Positions 1 through 7,101 of a DNA stretch of 11,875 bases are shown here, piece after piece. The translations under genes were made by a program, and so were the position numbers. Numbering within the stretch: the first letter of the stretch is position 1; every line of letters begins with the position of its first letter. Source of the DNA: Microbacteriaceae bacterium (GTDB taxonomy: Bacteria > Actinomycetota > Actinomycetes > Actinomycetales > Microbacteriaceae); NCBI GenBank assembly GCA_947453285.1, contig CANGGA010000021.1:1-11875 (forward strand). Reading direction: 5' to 3'. The notes under the pieces are model-generated. The model was not told the origin of the DNA. It saw only the letters and a list, made by a program, of their open reading frames with translations, and made no database searches.

Positions 1-2412
1 ATTCAGCGCCACGGCTTTGCAATTCAATGCCGCATCACAACCGAAGACCCGGCAGCCAATTTCAGACCGGATACCGGGAAGATCACGACCTATCGCTCGC
101 CGGGCGGTGCCGGCATACGCCTAGACGGCGGAACCGTTTCGACCGGTGCAGAGGTAAGCCCTCACTTCGATTCACTGCTTGTGAAGTTGATTGCCAAGGG
201 CCGCGACTTCAAGAGCGCAGTCAACCGCTCACAGCGTGCCTTGGCCGAGTTCCGCATCCGTGGAGTTTCTACCAACATCGCCTTCCTGCAAGCCGTTTTG
301 GCAGATCCGACCTTTCAGTCGGGCGACCTCAGCACTTCGTTCATCGATGAGCGTCCGCAACTCTTTACGGCCGCGCCTTCGCTAGACCGAGGAACCAAGA
401 TCTTGTCTTGGTTGGCAGATGTCACTGTCAACCAGCCGAATGGCGCAAGAGCCGGCCACCTCTCGCCATCGCAGAAGCTGCCTTCAATCGACCTGACCGC
501 ACCGGCGCCGGCAGGTTCGCGCCAGTTGCTTCAACAGATTGGCCCAGCCGCGTTTGCGAAGCAACTGCGAACCCAAACGGCTATCGCCATCACCGACACC
601 ACTTTCAGAGATGCGCATCAGTCGTTGCTTGCGACGCGCATCCGTGGCCGCGATTTGATCCAGATTGCACCCTATGTCTCGAGACTTACTCCTCAACTGC
701 TTTCGGTTGAGGCCTGGGGTGGCGCAACCTATGACGTTGCTCTGCGCTTTTTGGGTGAGGATCCTTGGGAACGTCTCGAAGCGCTTCGCGCAGCAATGCC
801 AAACCTTTGCATTCAGATGCTGCTGCGAGGCAGAAACACTGTTGGCTACACACCATACCCAGCCGAGGTGACCGATGCTTTCGTAAAGGAAGCTGCCGCC
901 GCCGGTGTGGACATCTTTAGAATCTTCGATGCGCTAAACGATGTGAATCAGATGAAGCCGGCAATCGATGCGGTCTTGGCAACCGGCACTGCCGTCGCCG
1001 AGGTTGCGCTCTGCTACACGGCCGACCTGCTTGATCCGAGCGAAAAGCTATACACGCTCGATTATTACTTGAACCTGGCACAGCAGATTGTCGATGCCGG
1101 TGCTCACATAATCGCTATCAAAGACATGGCCGGTTTGCTTCGTCCGGCCGCCGCCGCCAAATTGGTAACGGCACTTCGCGAAAGATTTGATTTGCCGGTT
1201 CACCTGCACACCCATGACACTGCAGGTGGTCAGTTGGCAACTCTGATGGCAGCCATCAATGCCGGAGTCGACGCGGTAGATGTTGCCAGCGCACCGATGG
1301 CCGGAACTACATCGCAGCCTTCGGCTTCAGCACTTGTTGCAGCACTCGAACACACCGAACGCGACGCAGGCATCTCTTTGGCAGCGGTTACCGCTCTCGA
1401 ACCATATTGGGAATCGGTTCGCAGCGTCTACGCGCCATTTGAGTCTGGATTGCCTGGACCAACCGGTCGCGTCTACAAGCACGAAATTCCCGGTGGTCAG
1501 TTGTCAAACCTTCGCCAGCAGGCAATTGCACTTGGCCTCGGTGACCACTTCGAAAAGGTCGAAGACATGTATGCGGCCGCAAACGCAATTCTTGGCCGCC
1601 CGACCAAAGTCACACCTTCATCAAAGGTCGTCGGAGATCTAGCGCTGCACTTGGTCGCGGTGAACGCAGACCCTACCGACTTTGCCGAAAACCCACAGAA
1701 CTACGATGTTCCTGATTCAGTAATCGGGTTCATGGCAGGGGAGTTGGGCGACCTGCCTGGCGGCTGGCCAGAGCCGTTCCGCACGAAAGTGCTGCAGGGC
1801 AAGAACCTAAAGTTTGGAGTGACCGCGGTTTCTGCCGAAGACCTCGCAGCGCTGACCGATGACAACGCAAAGGCTCGCCGTTCGACTCTGAACCGCCTGC
1901 TATTTGCCGGCCCGACAGCCGAGTTCACCAAATTTAGAGAGACCTACGGTCGCCTCGATCACATCGACACTGTCGACTATCTCTATGGACTAGAGCCAGG
2001 TGTAGAGCACGTCGTTGAGATTGCCAGGGGTGTGCAGCTATACGTAGGTCTTGAGGCAATTGGTTCACCAGATGCCAAGGGTTACCGAACAGTAATGGCA
2101 ACCCTAAATGGTCAACTTCGCCCAATTAACATCCGTGATCGCAAGATAGCCGTAGACGTGGTTCAAGCCGAAAAGGCCGACCTCGCGAATCTCGGGCACG
2201 TTGCCGCACCGTTTGCCGGTGTTGTCACGCTGCAAACCGTTGAGGGTGCACACGTCGAGGTGGGGCAGCCGATTGCGACAATCGAAGCAATGAAGATGGA
2301 GGCCACGATTACGGCCAATATCAGCGGTCACGTGCGTCGCCTAGCTATCACAAAGACCCAGTCTGTCGATGCTGGTGACCTGATTGTGGTCGTAGAAGCC
2401 GACCAGGCATAA
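1..2412 (+). CDS. pyc: Pyruvate carboxylase, 5'-truncated by window edge
   Basis: This is the C-terminal ~803 residues of biotin-dependent pyruvate carboxylase, a cytoplasmic anaplerotic enzyme that makes oxaloacetate from pyruvate, bicarbonate and ATP. The frame is open from base 1, so the first ATG/GTG codons inside it are not the real start; about 325 N-terminal residues lie outside the window. Base 1 to about 330 is the end of the biotin carboxylase domain (FAIQCRITTEDP, then EFRIRGVSTNI). The carboxyltransferase domain opens with DTTFRDAHQS (Asp codon at 595). It continues with GRNTVGYTPYP, the carboxylated metal-ligand Lys in IKDMAG (1120-1122), the metal-binding HTHD (His codons 1207 and 1213) and GTTSQPS, whose second Thr (1309) matches the catalytic Thr of the family. 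A biotinyl domain from about 2203 carries EAMKMEA with the biotinylated Lys at 2293-2295. All key residues visible here are intact. The one-chain CT-biotinyl order separates it from two-subunit oxaloacetate decarboxylase-type enzymes. Confidence 0.97.
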   Translation: MQRHGFAIQCRITTEDPAANFRPDTGKITTYRSPGGAGIRLDGGTVSTGAEVSPHFDSLLVKLIAKGRDFKSAVNRSQRALAEFRIRGVSTNIAFLQAVLADPTFQSGDLSTSFIDERPQLFTAAPSLDRGTKILSWLADVTVNQPNGARAGHLSPSQKLPSIDLTAPAPAGSRQLLQQIGPAAFAKQLRTQTAIAITDTTFRDAHQSLLATRIRGRDLIQIAPYVSRLTPQLLSVEAWGGATYDVALRFLGEDPWERLEALRAAMPNLCIQMLLRGRNTVGYTPYPAEVTDAFVKEAAAAGVDIFRIFDALNDVNQMKPAIDAVLATGTAVAEVALCYTADLLDPSEKLYTLDYYLNLAQQIVDAGAHIIAIKDMAGLLRPAAAAKLVTALRERFDLPVHLHTHDTAGGQLATLMAAINAGVDAVDVASAPMAGTTSQPSASALVAALEHTERDAGISLAAVTALEPYWESVRSVYAPFESGLPGPTGRVYKHEIPGGQLSNLRQQAIALGLGDHFEKVEDMYAAANAILGRPTKVTPSSKVVGDLALHLVAVNADPTDFAENPQNYDVPDSVIGFMAGELGDLPGGWPEPFRTKVLQGKNLKFGVTAVSAEDLAALTDDNAKARRSTLNRLLFAGPTAEFTKFRETYGRLDHIDTVDYLYGLEPGVEHVVEIARGVQLYVGLEAIGSPDAKGYRTVMATLNGQLRPINIRDRKIAVDVVQAEKADLANLGHVAAPFAGVVTLQTVEGAHVEVGQPIATIEAMKMEATITANISGHVRRLAITKTQSVDAGDLIVVVEADQA

Positions 2413-2418
2413 CGCTCG

Positions 2419-2431
2419 GGTAAACTAGACC
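2419..2431 (+). promoter_or_regulatory. Candidate -10 promoter element upstream of the ParA-like gene
   Basis: GGTAAACTAGACC lies just after the pyc stop. TAAACT (2421-2426) fits an actinobacterial -10 box, and 12 of the 13 bases recur ahead of plsC (7058-7070). No good -35 is visible at 16-18 bp upstream. It would give the ATPase and def a promoter separate from pyc. This is inferred from sequence pattern only. Confidence 0.4.
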
Positions 2432-2433
2432 GG

Positions 2434-2452
2434 ATGTCGCGCTAGCGAACAT
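2434..2452 (+). other. Small hairpin in the leader of the ParA-like gene
   Basis: ATGTCGC and GCG-A-ACAT pair around a GCTA loop, giving a 7-bp stem with one bulged A. It sits between the candidate -10 box and the ribosome binding site. There is no T-run after it, so it is not a convincing pyc terminator. It could stabilise the leader or be chance. Confidence 0.25.
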
Positions 2453-2461
2453 TTCGGGCAT

Positions 2462-2466
2462 AGGAG
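2462..2466 (+). promoter_or_regulatory. Shine-Dalgarno AGGAG that fixes a TTG start
   Basis: AGGAG lies 8 nt before TTG at 2475. No ATG or GTG in this frame is close to it, so it is the main reason for accepting the rare TTG initiation codon. Confidence 0.75.
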
Positions 2467-2474
2467 CATTCGGT

Positions 2475-3710
2475 TTGGCTATTTGGGACAAGAAACCAGA
2501 AGACGACGACTTTCTGGCACCCCGCTCGGCTGGTGCCCAGGCAAACGAAGATCAACCTATTCAAACTCACGCGCTCGCGGAGTTAGCGGTTGACTCTGGA
2601 ATTATCGACATCACACCAAGCACTCAGTCGGTTCAGATCATTACCGAGGATGAGCGTGCAAGCCGAATCGTCTCACCAACCACCGAGCCAAATAGCGACA
2701 CCGGGCCAATTTCGCGTCGCTCGAATTATTCGCGCAGAGATTCGCTGCGCGGCGAAGCATTTGACCAGCCGGAACCGGCTGCCATGCTCACAGCCGATCG
2801 CCTAATCGACAACAGTTCGAGAAACCGTCCGGCACCAGAGTCTGGATTCAGACGCTTTATCTATTTCTTGTCGCTCAAGTCAATCAATCTTGGCGACTCT
2901 CTAAAGGTCAGAGAGCGCAAGGCTCTCGACTTGAGAATCGGTGCAGCACTTGATGGTGGAGCAAAGTTTGTTCCTGTGCTTACCCGAAAGGGAGGAGTGG
3001 GCAAGACGACTGTCTCAACACTTCTTGGCATGGCACTTGCGCTCGTTCGCGAAGACCGAGTAATTGCGATCGACGCCAACCCAGACCGTGGAACACTCGC
3101 CGAGCGAATCAGCAAGTCGACCCGATTTACCGTTCGCGACGTGGTTAACCGTGCCGCGGCAATCGACGGTTTCACCGACTTTTCGACCATGGTTTCGCGA
3201 GACGTCACCAGACTCGACGTTCTAGCCTCGGATAGCGACCCAATGCTTTCTGAAGCGTTCAACGAAGGTGACTACAACGTAGTTGCCGATATGGCAGCTC
3301 GTTATTACTCAATCGTGCTGACCGACTGCGGAACCGGCATCGTTCACTCGGTCATGCGTCCAACGTTGCAGCGCGCAAACGGCTTGGTTATTGTTTCTGG
3401 CGGCTCGGTTGACGAGGCCAGGCTTGCATCAGAGACGCTGACCTGGCTCGAGGCCAACGGTTATGGCGACTTGGTGCGTAATGCGGTAGTTGCACTAAAC
3501 ACGGCAACTCAGGCAACCCAGTTGGTGAAGCTGAACGAGATTGAGCAACACTTCAAGTCACGCGTTCGTGCGGTTGTGAAGATTCCTTATGACGACGCGC
3601 TGGCTGCCGGCTCTGTTATCAAATTCAAAGAATTGCAAAAGGGCACTCAACAGGCGGCGCGTGAATTAGCCGCACTTGTGGTTGATGGCTTGAACAATCC
3701 AAGAATTTAG
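2475..3710 (+). CDS. ParA/MinD-like ATPase with disordered N-terminal extension
   Basis: 411 residues, TTG start chosen from the AGGAG at 2462-2466. Residues 1-120 are rich in Ser, Thr, Pro, Asp, Glu and Arg and look disordered. A short hydrophobic/basic stretch (about 125-150, GFRRFIYFLS...) leads into a deviant Walker A ATPase. KGGVGKTT spans residues 172-179, with the signature Lys172 and P-loop Lys177. The switch Asp200 lies in AIDANPDRG and the Walker B-like Asp284 in VLTDCGTG. This is the SIMIBI class used for chromosome or plasmid partition, division-site placement and secretion. The layout (disordered N-terminus plus MinD-like ATPase) recalls the actinobacterial EspI-type proteins of ESX loci, but no ESX gene is nearby. 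No ParB or parS is visible either, so it is probably not the main chromosomal ParA. It is likely co-transcribed with def, 2 bp downstream. The fold is certain; the cellular role is unknown. Confidence 0.9.
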   Translation: MAIWDKKPEDDDFLAPRSAGAQANEDQPIQTHALAELAVDSGIIDITPSTQSVQIITEDERASRIVSPTTEPNSDTGPISRRSNYSRRDSLRGEAFDQPEPAAMLTADRLIDNSSRNRPAPESGFRRFIYFLSLKSINLGDSLKVRERKALDLRIGAALDGGAKFVPVLTRKGGVGKTTVSTLLGMALALVREDRVIAIDANPDRGTLAERISKSTRFTVRDVVNRAAAIDGFTDFSTMVSRDVTRLDVLASDSDPMLSEAFNEGDYNVVADMAARYYSIVLTDCGTGIVHSVMRPTLQRANGLVIVSGGSVDEARLASETLTWLEANGYGDLVRNAVVALNTATQATQLVKLNEIEQHFKSRVRAVVKIPYDDALAAGSVIKFKELQKGTQQAARELAALVVDGLNNPRI

Positions 3711-3712
3711 CA

Positions 3713-4213
3713 ATGACCGTTCGTGATATTCGGCTCTTTGGAGATCCGGTTCTGAAATCACGCTGTGAAGAAATTAGGAATTTCGACAAGCAAACCGCGT
3801 CTCTCGTTGCCGATCTTCTTGACACCACAAAGATTCCGGGACGAGCAGGTGTTGCCGCACCGCAAATTGGGGTGGCGCTCAGGGCTTTCAGCTACCACGT
3901 CAACGGTGTAGTCGGCTATGTGCTCAACCCAGTGTTGGTCGAGACCTCGGGTTCTAAGCATCTGGTTGAAGAAGGGTGTCTTTCGGTTCCTGGCCTCTGG
4001 CACAAGACGCCGCGGTTTGAACACGCAAAGGTTAGCGGCTTCGATGTTGATGGCAACCAAATCGAAGTTAGTGGTTCTGGCTTGCTGGCTCAGGCACTGC
4101 AACATGAGTGCGACCACCTGGATGGCTATCTTTACCTAGATCGACTCGAGCCAGATGAGCGAAAGTTGGCAATGAAGGCGCTTCGCGAAACCGATTGGTT
4201 TATGAAGAATTAG
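3713..4213 (+). CDS. def: Peptide deformylase
   Basis: 166 residues, a normal length for Def, the cytoplasmic metalloenzyme that removes the formyl group from the N-terminal Met of nascent proteins. All three family motifs are present. Motif 1 is GVAAPQIG (46-53, Gln51; Val replaces the more usual Leu). Motif 2 is EGCLSVP with metal ligand Cys89. Motif 3 is QHECDHLDG with ligands His131 and His135 and catalytic Glu132. The start follows the stop of the ATPase gene by only 2 nt and has no clear Shine-Dalgarno (upstream sequence AAGAATTTAGCA), so translation probably depends on coupling to the upstream gene. The frequent partner fmt is not adjacent. The TAG stop overlaps the TAA stop of the opposing acyl-CoA synthetase gene. 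Confidence 0.96.
   Translation: MTVRDIRLFGDPVLKSRCEEIRNFDKQTASLVADLLDTTKIPGRAGVAAPQIGVALRAFSYHVNGVVGYVLNPVLVETSGSKHLVEEGCLSVPGLWHKTPRFEHAKVSGFDVDGNQIEVSGSGLLAQALQHECDHLDGYLYLDRLEPDERKLAMKALRETDWFMKN
4210..4213. other. Convergent stop-codon overlap TTAG (def / fadD15)
   Basis: TTAG contains TAG of def on the + strand (4211-4213) and TAA of the acyl-CoA synthetase on the - strand (4212-4210). The two genes therefore share four bases and have no intergenic DNA for a classical terminator. Confidence 0.95.
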
Positions 4214-6006
4214 TCGTTGGTCGAGTAAATCTCGTCAACGGCCCAAGCGAAGTCTTTAAGCACTACGTTTCGCTTTAGCTTGAGGCTAGGGGTTAGGTGA
4301 CCCGATGCTTCGGTGAGTTCGGCATCGATTATGACAAACTTGCGAATCGACTCTGCGCGCGAAACCAGATTGTTGGCCTCATCGATTGCTTTCTGAATTG
4401 CTGCAAGCACCAATGGTGACTTGGCTGCCTGTGCAATCGACATGGTGTTGTCTCCACCATGGTTGGCGAGCCATATCGGAAGCATCTCAGAGTCAAGCGA
4501 GACAATTGCGCCGATGAACGGTTTCGCGTCGCCGATTACGACAACCTGGCCGATAAGTGGATTAGCTCGAAGTGGATCTTCGAGAACCGCAGGGGCAACG
4601 TTCTTTCCGCCGGCAGTCACAAGCAATTCTTTCTTTCGACCGGTGATCGCCAAAAGTCCGTCTTCATCGAGTTCGCCAATGTCGCCGGTAGCAAACCAAC
4701 CGTCTTGAAGAACCTCAGCAGTCGCCGCTTCGTTTCTCCAGTAACCGCGCATGATGTTGTGTCCGCGCAGCCAGATCTCTCCGTCGTCTGCAATTTTTAC
4801 TCCGGTGCCTGGCAGCGGTGTGCCGACTTTTCCGATTTTGATTCCCGCGGTTCTTGAGATGGTTGCCGGGGCAGTGGTTTCAGTCAGGCCGTATCCCTCG
4901 AGAACAATGACGCCCAGAGCCCTAAAGAAGTGGCCTAGTCGAGTTCCTAGCGGTGCCCCACCAGAAATTGCATACTGAAGACGACCGCCCATGGCTGCGC
5001 GAATTTTCTTATAAACCAGTTTGTCGAAAACGAAGTGCTGCAACTTCAACTTCGCACTCGGTCCGCCGTGGTCAAGCGACTCAGACCAAGCGACAGCCAC
5101 ATCTGCGGCTTTTCTAAAGATGTCACCCTTGCCGCCGGCTTCGGCCTTTTGTTCGGCAGAGTTGTAGACCTTCTCGAACACGCGAGGCACGGCAAGCAAA
5201 AATTCTGGTTTGAACGACTCGAGTGAGCTTGCCACGTTTCTTGCGTCAGGCTGATGCGTGACTCGGATTCCACCCTCTACGCACAGCACTTCGACAAAGC
5301 GGGCAAAGACGTGGGCGAGTGGCAAGAACAGAACAGTGCTGCGACCCTCGACAATTACGTCGGAAAGGTCGAGACAGGCATTTTTGCTGAGCTCAATGAA
5401 ACCGCGATGCGCGAGTTCGCAGCCCTTTGGTTTTCCGGTCGTTCCCGAGGTGTAAATGATTGTCGCTAGATCGCCAATTTTCGCGGCGGTGCGACGCTGT
5501 TCGAGGGCGGTGTCAGAAATCTCTTTGCCGCGTTTCTTAAGTTCGGTGAGGCAATCGAGATCAAAGCGCATTACTAGTCGAACCAGTGGAACAGCTGCCT
5601 TAATCTGCTCGAAGCGCTCCTGGTGCTCGTCGCTCTCTGCGAATAGAGCGACCGAATCACTATTCGAGAGAATCCACTCCATTTGCGCTGCCGAAGAAGT
5701 TTCATAGATCGGAACCGAGACTGCACCGGCAAACCAAATTGCAAAGTCGAGCACTGTCCACTCATATCGAGTTCGAGACATGATTGCCACTGCCTGGCTT
5801 GGTTGAATTCCGCTAGCGATTAGGCCCTTGGCAACCAATTCGACCTCGTGCAGAAATTCTTTCGCAGAGGTAGTGGCGAAACCGTTCGAGGTCTCTTTCG
5901 CAAACAGGGCAAGGTCTGGAGTCTTTTTTGCTCGATCAACCAGCAAATCGGTGATGTTCGTATTGTCAGGAGACACAACAAGGGCTGGCATATCGAAACT
6001 ACGCAC
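4210..6006 (-). CDS. fadD15: Long-chain fatty acid-CoA ligase, FadD15-like
   Basis: 598 residues, close to the ~600 of M. tuberculosis FadD15. It is an AMP-forming acyl-CoA synthetase of the ANL superfamily that activates fatty acids with ATP and CoA through an acyl-adenylate. Motifs in order: the phosphate-binding YTSGTTGKPKG (185-195), LPLAHVF (228-234), SGGAPLG (348-354), EGYGLTE (370-376), the ATP-ribose Asp442 in WFATGD, the hinge GRKKE (456-460), GGKNVAP (466-472), and near the C-terminus LTPSLKLKR (571-579), which carries the Lys-rich catalytic end of long-chain ligases. The GTG start at 6006 is preceded by AGGAGG (6016-6011) with a 4-nt spacer. The first in-frame ATG (5991) would be 19 nt from that site and is less likely. 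It is transcribed away from glk across a 105-bp shared region. The product could feed acyl-CoA to lipid synthesis or degradation; chain length cannot be read from sequence. Confidence 0.95.
   Translation of the reverse strand: MRSFDMPALVVSPDNTNITDLLVDRAKKTPDLALFAKETSNGFATTSAKEFLHEVELVAKGLIASGIQPSQAVAIMSRTRYEWTVLDFAIWFAGAVSVPIYETSSAAQMEWILSNSDSVALFAESDEHQERFEQIKAAVPLVRLVMRFDLDCLTELKKRGKEISDTALEQRRTAAKIGDLATIIYTSGTTGKPKGCELAHRGFIELSKNACLDLSDVIVEGRSTVLFLPLAHVFARFVEVLCVEGGIRVTHQPDARNVASSLESFKPEFLLAVPRVFEKVYNSAEQKAEAGGKGDIFRKAADVAVAWSESLDHGGPSAKLKLQHFVFDKLVYKKIRAAMGGRLQYAISGGAPLGTRLGHFFRALGVIVLEGYGLTETTAPATISRTAGIKIGKVGTPLPGTGVKIADDGEIWLRGHNIMRGYWRNEAATAEVLQDGWFATGDIGELDEDGLLAITGRKKELLVTAGGKNVAPAVLEDPLRANPLIGQVVVIGDAKPFIGAIVSLDSEMLPIWLANHGGDNTMSIAQAAKSPLVLAAIQKAIDEANNLVSRAESIRKFVIIDAELTEASGHLTPSLKLKRNVVLKDFAWAVDEIYSTND
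4215..4240. terminator. Candidate hairpin inside the fadD15 3' end, just after def
   Basis: CGTTG(G)-T-CGAG and CTCG-(T)CAACG pair around the 5-nt loop TAAAT. The result is about 10 bp including one G-U pair and one bulged T. It begins 2 nt after the def stop and occupies the last codons of the opposing gene. No T-run follows on the + strand; the - strand exit is AT-rich (ACTAATTCTTC) without a clean T tract. It could mark the 3' end of one or both convergent transcripts. Confidence 0.4.
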
Positions 6007-6010
6007 TGGT

Positions 6011-6016
6011 CCTCCT
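6011..6016 (-). promoter_or_regulatory. Strong Shine-Dalgarno AGGAGG for the fadD15 GTG start
   Basis: CCTCCT on the + strand reads AGGAGG on the - strand, 4 nt before GTG at 6006-6004. It decides for GTG over the ATG five codons further in. Confidence 0.75.
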
Positions 6017-6046
6017 CGACTGGCTGGTTAGGCATAACTCAAATGG

Positions 6047-6077
6047 CTAATAGGCCCAGTTTTTGCGGTCAAATCAA
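6047..6077 (-). promoter_or_regulatory. Possible fadD15 promoter (weak)
   Basis: On the - strand, TTGATT (6077-6072) and TTGACC (6072-6067) resemble -35 boxes and TATTAG (6052-6047) a -10 box. The spacers are 19 and 14 bp, both away from the optimum of 17. A promoter must lie in this gap for the gene to have its own transcript, but the exact elements are uncertain. Confidence 0.25.
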
Positions 6078-6080
6078 GGC

Positions 6081-6086
6081 TAAAAT
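6081..6086 (+). promoter_or_regulatory. Candidate -10 box of glk (TAAAAT)
   Basis: TAAAAT lies 25 bp before the chosen glk start, inside the second copy of the direct repeat. A poor -35 candidate, TTTTTG (6060-6065), sits 15 bp upstream. Its overlap with the upstream ATG at 6085 argues that this ATG is not translated from the promoter. Confidence 0.4.
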
Positions 6087-6111
6087 GGCTAAGTTCACGA
6101 AGGGAGCCAGC

Positions 6112-7062
6112 ATGCACGCAATCGGCATCGACATTGGCGGCACCAAAATTGCTGGTGCACTGGTCGACGATTCTGGCCAAATTATTCGTGAGGCACGCTT
6201 GGCAACACCGGCCGGTGACGGCGACGCCATCGTGGCTGCCGTGGTCAAGTTGGTAGACGAACTGTCTGAGAATCAGAGCGTCATTGGGGTTGGTGTGGCC
6301 GCCGCCGGGTTTATTGATGCCGAACAAGCCAAAATTGTCTATGCGCCGAACTTGAGTTGGCGCAACGAGCCGTTCAAGAACAAACTCGAAGCCAAGATCA
6401 GCGTTCCTGTCATCATCGAGAACGATGCAAATGCAGCTGGATGGGCCGAATATCGCTATGGAGCGGGTCGTGGCACAAAACACATGACAATGCTGACCAT
6501 TGGCACCGGTGTTGGTGGCGCTGTGATTGCCGATTCAAAAATGTTGCGCGGCGGGTTCGGAATCGCAGGTGAACTCGGTCACATGCGTGTCGTGCCAAAC
6601 GGTCGTCTCTGCGGTTGCGGTGCTAACGGATGTATCGAACAGTATGGTTCGGGAACGGCGCTGCTAAGAGCCGCACGTGAACTTGCAGACTCAGACGAGG
6701 TGGCCGGAGAGCGTCTGCGCGAATTGCGGACTGCCGCAGGCGAACTGACCGGCGAACAGGTTTATCAGGCAATTCTCGAGCGCGATCCGGGGGCGCTGGC
6801 AGTGCTCAGCGAACTCGGCTCCTGGTTGGGGCAAGCGATCGCTAGCCTGACCGCGGTGCTCGACCCAGAGATGGTAGTCATTGGCGGAGGGGTAAGTGCC
6901 GCCGGAGATCTATTGCTAGAACCGATCCGTGCCGCTTTTCTGGCAAACATGCCGGCTCGAGGATTCAGGCCCGAATTGCAGATCAAAGTCGCCGAATTCG
7001 TCAACGATGCAGGCGTGGTTGGAGCAGCAGATCTCGTGCGCCTGGCCCTGTCTCAGCGGTAA
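6112..7062 (+). CDS. glk: ROK-family glucokinase
   Basis: 316 residues, matching the ATP-dependent ROK glucokinases of Actinobacteria (for example Streptomyces GlkA, about 317). It phosphorylates cytoplasmic glucose to glucose-6-phosphate. Visible features are the phosphate-binding DIGGTK (7-12), the catalytic Asp105 in IENDANAAG, the GTGVGG nucleotide loop (131-136), and the ROK zinc site His157 of GELGH with Cys167, Cys169 and Cys174 in CGCGANGC, followed by the sugar-contacting Glu176. There is no DNA-binding domain ahead of it, so it is a kinase, not a ROK repressor. The ATG at 6112 has GGGAG (6102-6106) 5 nt upstream. In-frame ATGs at 6043 and 6085 lack a binding site and lie in the promoter repeats. 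In Streptomyces the homologue also mediates carbon catabolite repression; whether that holds here is unknown. It is the first gene of a likely operon with plsC and aroG. Confidence 0.93.
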   Translation: MHAIGIDIGGTKIAGALVDDSGQIIREARLATPAGDGDAIVAAVVKLVDELSENQSVIGVGVAAAGFIDAEQAKIVYAPNLSWRNEPFKNKLEAKISVPVIIENDANAAGWAEYRYGAGRGTKHMTMLTIGTGVGGAVIADSKMLRGGFGIAGELGHMRVVPNGRLCGCGANGCIEQYGSGTALLRAARELADSDEVAGERLRELRTAAGELTGEQVYQAILERDPGALAVLSELGSWLGQAIASLTAVLDPEMVVIGGGVSAAGDLLLEPIRAAFLANMPARGFRPELQIKVAEFVNDAGVVGAADLVRLALSQR

Positions 7063-7070
7063 AATAGACC
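7058..7070 (+). promoter_or_regulatory. Candidate internal promoter -10 element ahead of plsC
   Basis: GGTAAAATAGACC overlaps the glk stop codon (TAA, 7060-7062) and repeats the element at 2419-2431 with one substitution. TAAAAT (7060-7065) is a good -10 box; the 17-bp position upstream (TGCGCC) is a poor -35. It may allow plsC-aroG expression independently of glk. Confidence 0.4.
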
Positions 7071-7101
7071 TTCTGCCCAAGCGACCGAGAGGAAAGAAGA
7101 G

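Larger units (their letters stand above)
6038..6092. repeat. 13-bp direct repeat in the fadD15-glk divergent region
   Basis: CTCAAATGGCTAA (6038-6050) and CTAAAATGGCTAA (6080-6092) match at 12 of 13 positions and are offset by exactly 42 bp, about four helical turns. GGCTAA also occurs a third time at 6078-6083. The first copy forms an imperfect palindrome with TTAGGCAT (6028-6035) around a 7-nt spacer. The arrangement would suit paired regulator sites or a duplicated promoter; no regulator can be named. Confidence 0.5.

Noticed and set aside
181..2412. GTG at 181 as the start of a shorter pyc
   Set aside because: Codons 1-180 in the same frame encode recognisable biotin carboxylase sequence (FAIQCRITTEDP), so the gene is cut by the edge and not short.
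2434..2445. Three-codon leader ORF (ATG TCG CGC TAG) before the ParA-like gene
   Set aside because: It has no Shine-Dalgarno and no regulatory codon pattern; it looks like chance within a hairpin.
2475..3710. Calling the ATPase the chromosomal ParA
   Set aside because: No parB or parS is adjacent, and the long disordered N-terminus is unlike the short ParA of ParABS systems.
4421..5707. Several + strand ORFs of 60-130 codons inside fadD15
   Set aside because: They are shadows of a well-supported gene on the other strand, with no recognisable domains or binding sites.
5848..6111. Long N-terminal extension of glk from 5848
   Set aside because: It would overlap fadD15 and its start region heavily, and the sequence is unlike any ROK N-terminus; the good RBS is at 6102-6106.
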